Assembly: GCA_023105745.1 (NCBI GenBank) | Contig: JALGQZ010000004.1 | Span: 43,132,437 to 43,196,436, forward strand | DNA length: 64,000 nt | Source: Austropuccinia psidii | Taxonomy: Eukaryota > Basidiomycota > Pucciniomycetes > Pucciniales > Sphaerophragmiaceae | Direction of reading: 5' to 3' | Part shown: piece after piece, positions 61,496 through 64,000 of the stretch | Layout: each line of letters opens with the position of its first letter | Position numbering within the stretch: position 1 is the stretch's first letter | Notes under the pieces: model-generated | Database searches by the model: none | Told to the model about the DNA's origin: nothing | The model's input: only the letters and a program-made list of their open reading frames with translations | Position numbers and translations under genes: made by a program

Positions 61496-63748
61496 TGTAT
61501 GAGTAGGACACTTCAATAAAAAAACAATCAATTTTCCTGTTCTTAAAATATTTTTAGGGTAAAATAAATTTGAAATAGTAATTTCATTAGCTTCAAAAAA
61601 AATCCAAAATTAAAAAAATAGCTTTACAAAAAATGATTTTTATTCCACCAAATGAAAAAAGGCTTCTTAAGAGAAGATATTCCTACGCATTATCAGAGTG
61701 AGTATATAAATTGAAGGATGATTCTTATCACTAAAAAATATATTTGAATGTGTTTTGGGGGTTTCTACAGAATTCAAATTGATTAAAAGAGCCACAAAAA
61801 AAATTTATAATCATGCTTTGTTGTGGCTTTAAGACTCTAAAGGATTTGAATTTTTCTCTTGTGATGGCTGGTTGATTTATTTAGGAATAATCAGGCTATC
61901 TATAAAATTAAAGACATCATAACATCAAAACAAAATATGGGTGGAAGAAGAAAATCTCCTAGATCTTCAGAATTACTTTCAAAAAAACTCAAAATCGAAT
62001 TTACATTGTATTTGAATCATATTGAAAACAGAAAAATTAAATCACGTTATCATCGAGCCCTTGTTTAATTCAAAAAGCTTCTTTTTTCTACTTTTAGCTA
62101 TTTCAGAACTTTGAATCAGTTTTTCTTATAGTAAATCTAATTTAATATTTTTAAAAAATGTCATAATATGCTAGAAGACATCCAAATATTTTAATACCTT
62201 TCTTTCATTTTTTTTAGATTAGGGGTAGTTTTACTCTTGAGAAAAAGTTAAGATTTTCTGGTTGGTATCTTGAATCAACAAATAAACTATTTCAAATAAA
62301 CTTTCATTGTCTCCAGGCCAAATTGACCTTATTTTTTTCATTAATTTTGACACTAAATTCCCAGATTTCATTATTTTGGGTGAGCCTTCCACTGCTCAAG
62401 ACAGGATTTTTTTCCCTTATAATTAATATTCAAAATTTATCTCATTTTAACTCATACTCTCTGTTAGTATAAGATTAATACCACATAAGAAACTGGAAAG
62501 AAAAGTTATATAATAATCTTTTAATTTCTATGAGTATAAGTTCAAAAGCCAGTAGCTAAGAATACTGATAAAGAATAACAATAAGTAAAAGATTTAATCT
62601 ACGATTCGATTTAGTAAAAGGGAAAAAATACCTTGTAACAAAAATACTCTGGTATACAAAAAGATCTAACTGTTCTAAGTCAGAATAAGTAAACAATATG
62701 TCTAAATATTTTAAGAAATATCAGTAACTAGTCGATGAAATAGTAACACTCAAGAATAAGTTTATTCAGTTACCTCTACTCCTCCTGAAGTATACGCTTG
62801 GAGTGTAATATTAAGTCTAATGAATTATAAGTAAATGTAAAGAACTAACTCCTTATATAAAATCTTCTACTGATAAAGAGAAACAACTACGTCTATAAAT
62901 AGTAAATAAGTGAAAAACACAGAATAATAATAGCCCCAAGATAATCAAGAAATAAAATATATCCTTTAATTTTCTTGATGGCAATCTTTAGGATAGTATA
63001 CAAACTTCAATTGACTGTTGATGATGATCTTGAATCTTAATAACGGGAATTTATCTACCCGTTATCTTAATCGTCATATGTGCCCTTAATCAACAAGATA
63101 ATTCCTTCCGTGTTGATCCCACATTATTTGACAGAAACTGCCATCTTTATTGTAGAGCAACTTCAAAATACCATAACTAATACTTGAATTTGAGTTCATT
63201 TTTGTAAAAAATGAACATCATCCAAGTGAATATTCTTGAATTACTCATAGCTTCTAAGCTACACATAATTTTTGAAACATATTTTATTTAAAACTGAATC
63301 AATTTTGAATAAATCAAAATTGATTTCATTCAAATACCTTTGTACTGAAACTACCAAGATATAAATTCAAGTTTTCTATAGTCTACTTACAATAATCTCA
63401 CCCAGAGGTGACCCAATGTATTTTTGAATTGAGAATCATATATTGAAATAATCTTGATATTTTCATTTAAATTTAAGGGATACAATGAAATCTTTCAATT
63501 GGTTTTAAAATTTATTTAAGATATAAAAATCTTGATAATATTTGGTTTTTTCCTAATTTTTTTTATACAAAATATATTTTTTGATTTTTTATTTATTCTT
63601 ATTTATTTTTATAAAGAAATAAATTTATCACTATATTAATCTTAATTTCTTTAAATTCAAAATAAATTGTTTTAATTCATTTTTGAATATTAATTATTTT
63701 TTGTATTTCTGGTCTTTTAAGGTTATTAAAATACCTCTAAGGTTCACA
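61496..63748 (-). repeat. Diverged copy of the minus-Gypsy LTR, interrupted
   Basis: It is homologous to 29,796-31,559 in the same orientation. Matching blocks occur near 61,530 (TTTTCCTGTTCTTAAAAT against TTTTCCTGTCCTCAAAAT), 62,220-62,270, 63,388-63,415 (CACCCAGAGGTGACC) and the right end (CCTCTAAGGTTCACA). It has no adjoining gag or pol, so it is a solo LTR. It is about 0.5 kb longer than the other copy because of an insertion near 62,462-63,123. Five-base flanks do not match. Confidence 0.6.
62462..63123. mobile_element. Probable insertion inside the solo LTR
   Basis: This segment has no counterpart in the LTR copy at 29,796-31,559. It begins TGTTAGTATAAG, may end CCCACA, and holds TATATAAAA near 62,856 and TATAAATAG near 62,894, so it resembles another LTR. 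The boundaries are uncertain and no target duplication was confirmed. Confidence 0.35.
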
Positions 63749-64000
63749 GAATCAATTTCATTTGTGATTAAATTTATAAGAAATTTATTTCATAGAGATA
63801 TTTATAAGCTTTATACTCTTTAATATCCTATCTATAAATAATATTTTGTAAATATAATTGAGCTTCATTTAATTAAAATCTCTTATCTAACAGCATTAAT
63901 GCATAATATTTCCATATCATTTTCCTCTGGAAATTTCATTTTAGTTTGAGTTGTGTTCTGAAATATGAAACAAGGTTTTATGGATGTAACCACTCAAAAA

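Overview
The window looks like repeat-dense, strongly AT-rich DNA of a rust fungus (Pucciniales). It contains chromodomain-type Ty3/Gypsy polyproteins, a Ty1/Copia element, a CACTA (Tnp2-type) transposase relic, a hAT relic, a spliced Mutator-like (MULE) element with an OTU protease domain, and many long LTRs. The Gypsy polyproteins closely resemble those I know from the giant-genome myrtle rust Austropuccinia psidii; that species call is inference from recollection. Introns are short (about 65-90 bp, GT-AG), as is usual in basidiomycetes. Only one short gene near 58 kb looks like an ordinary host gene, and it lies in a small GC-richer island.

Layout. 1-3.5 kb: 3' part of a Gypsy pol (element 1), then its 3' LTR (3,501-5,005). 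5.0-7.4 kb: pol of a second, related Gypsy (element 2), starting abruptly at the LTR end, then its own 3' LTR (7,445-8,880). Element 1 is best read as nested inside element 2. 8.9-12.7 kb: no recognisable genes, apart from a tRNA-like remnant near 9.45 kb. 12.7-16.9 kb: minus-strand CACTA transposase relic. 17.86-19.80 and 36.20-38.14 kb: a pair of ~1.94-kb direct repeats with LTR-like ends and a minus-strand TATA box. 19.8-23.8 kb: plus-strand remains of a large unrecognised protein-coding unit. 25.0-31.56 kb: minus-strand Gypsy with 5' LTR, gag, protease, RT and RNase H, but no integrase. 33.8-36.0 kb: minus-strand hAT relic.

42.0-42.35 kb: solo LTR. 42.47-49.32 kb: Copia element with both LTRs and a primer-binding site matching the anticodon arm of initiator tRNA-Met; its integrase is split by a 2.18-kb solo LTR. 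50.14-54.40 kb: complete MULE with 12-bp matching termini and a perfect 8-bp target-site duplication, carrying a four-exon transposase-OTU gene. 54.5-55.0 kb: ~56-bp minisatellite. 55.3-56.3 kb: degenerate T/A-rich repeat. 58.06-58.69 kb: three-exon host-like gene. 61.5-63.75 kb: second copy of the minus-Gypsy LTR, itself interrupted.

All mobile-element genes seen are broken by stops, frameshifts or lost catalytic residues, so the window reads as a graveyard of nested insertions. The most interesting items are the MULE-OTU element, the unrecognised unit at 19.8-23.8 kb and the half-tRNA priming site of the Copia element.
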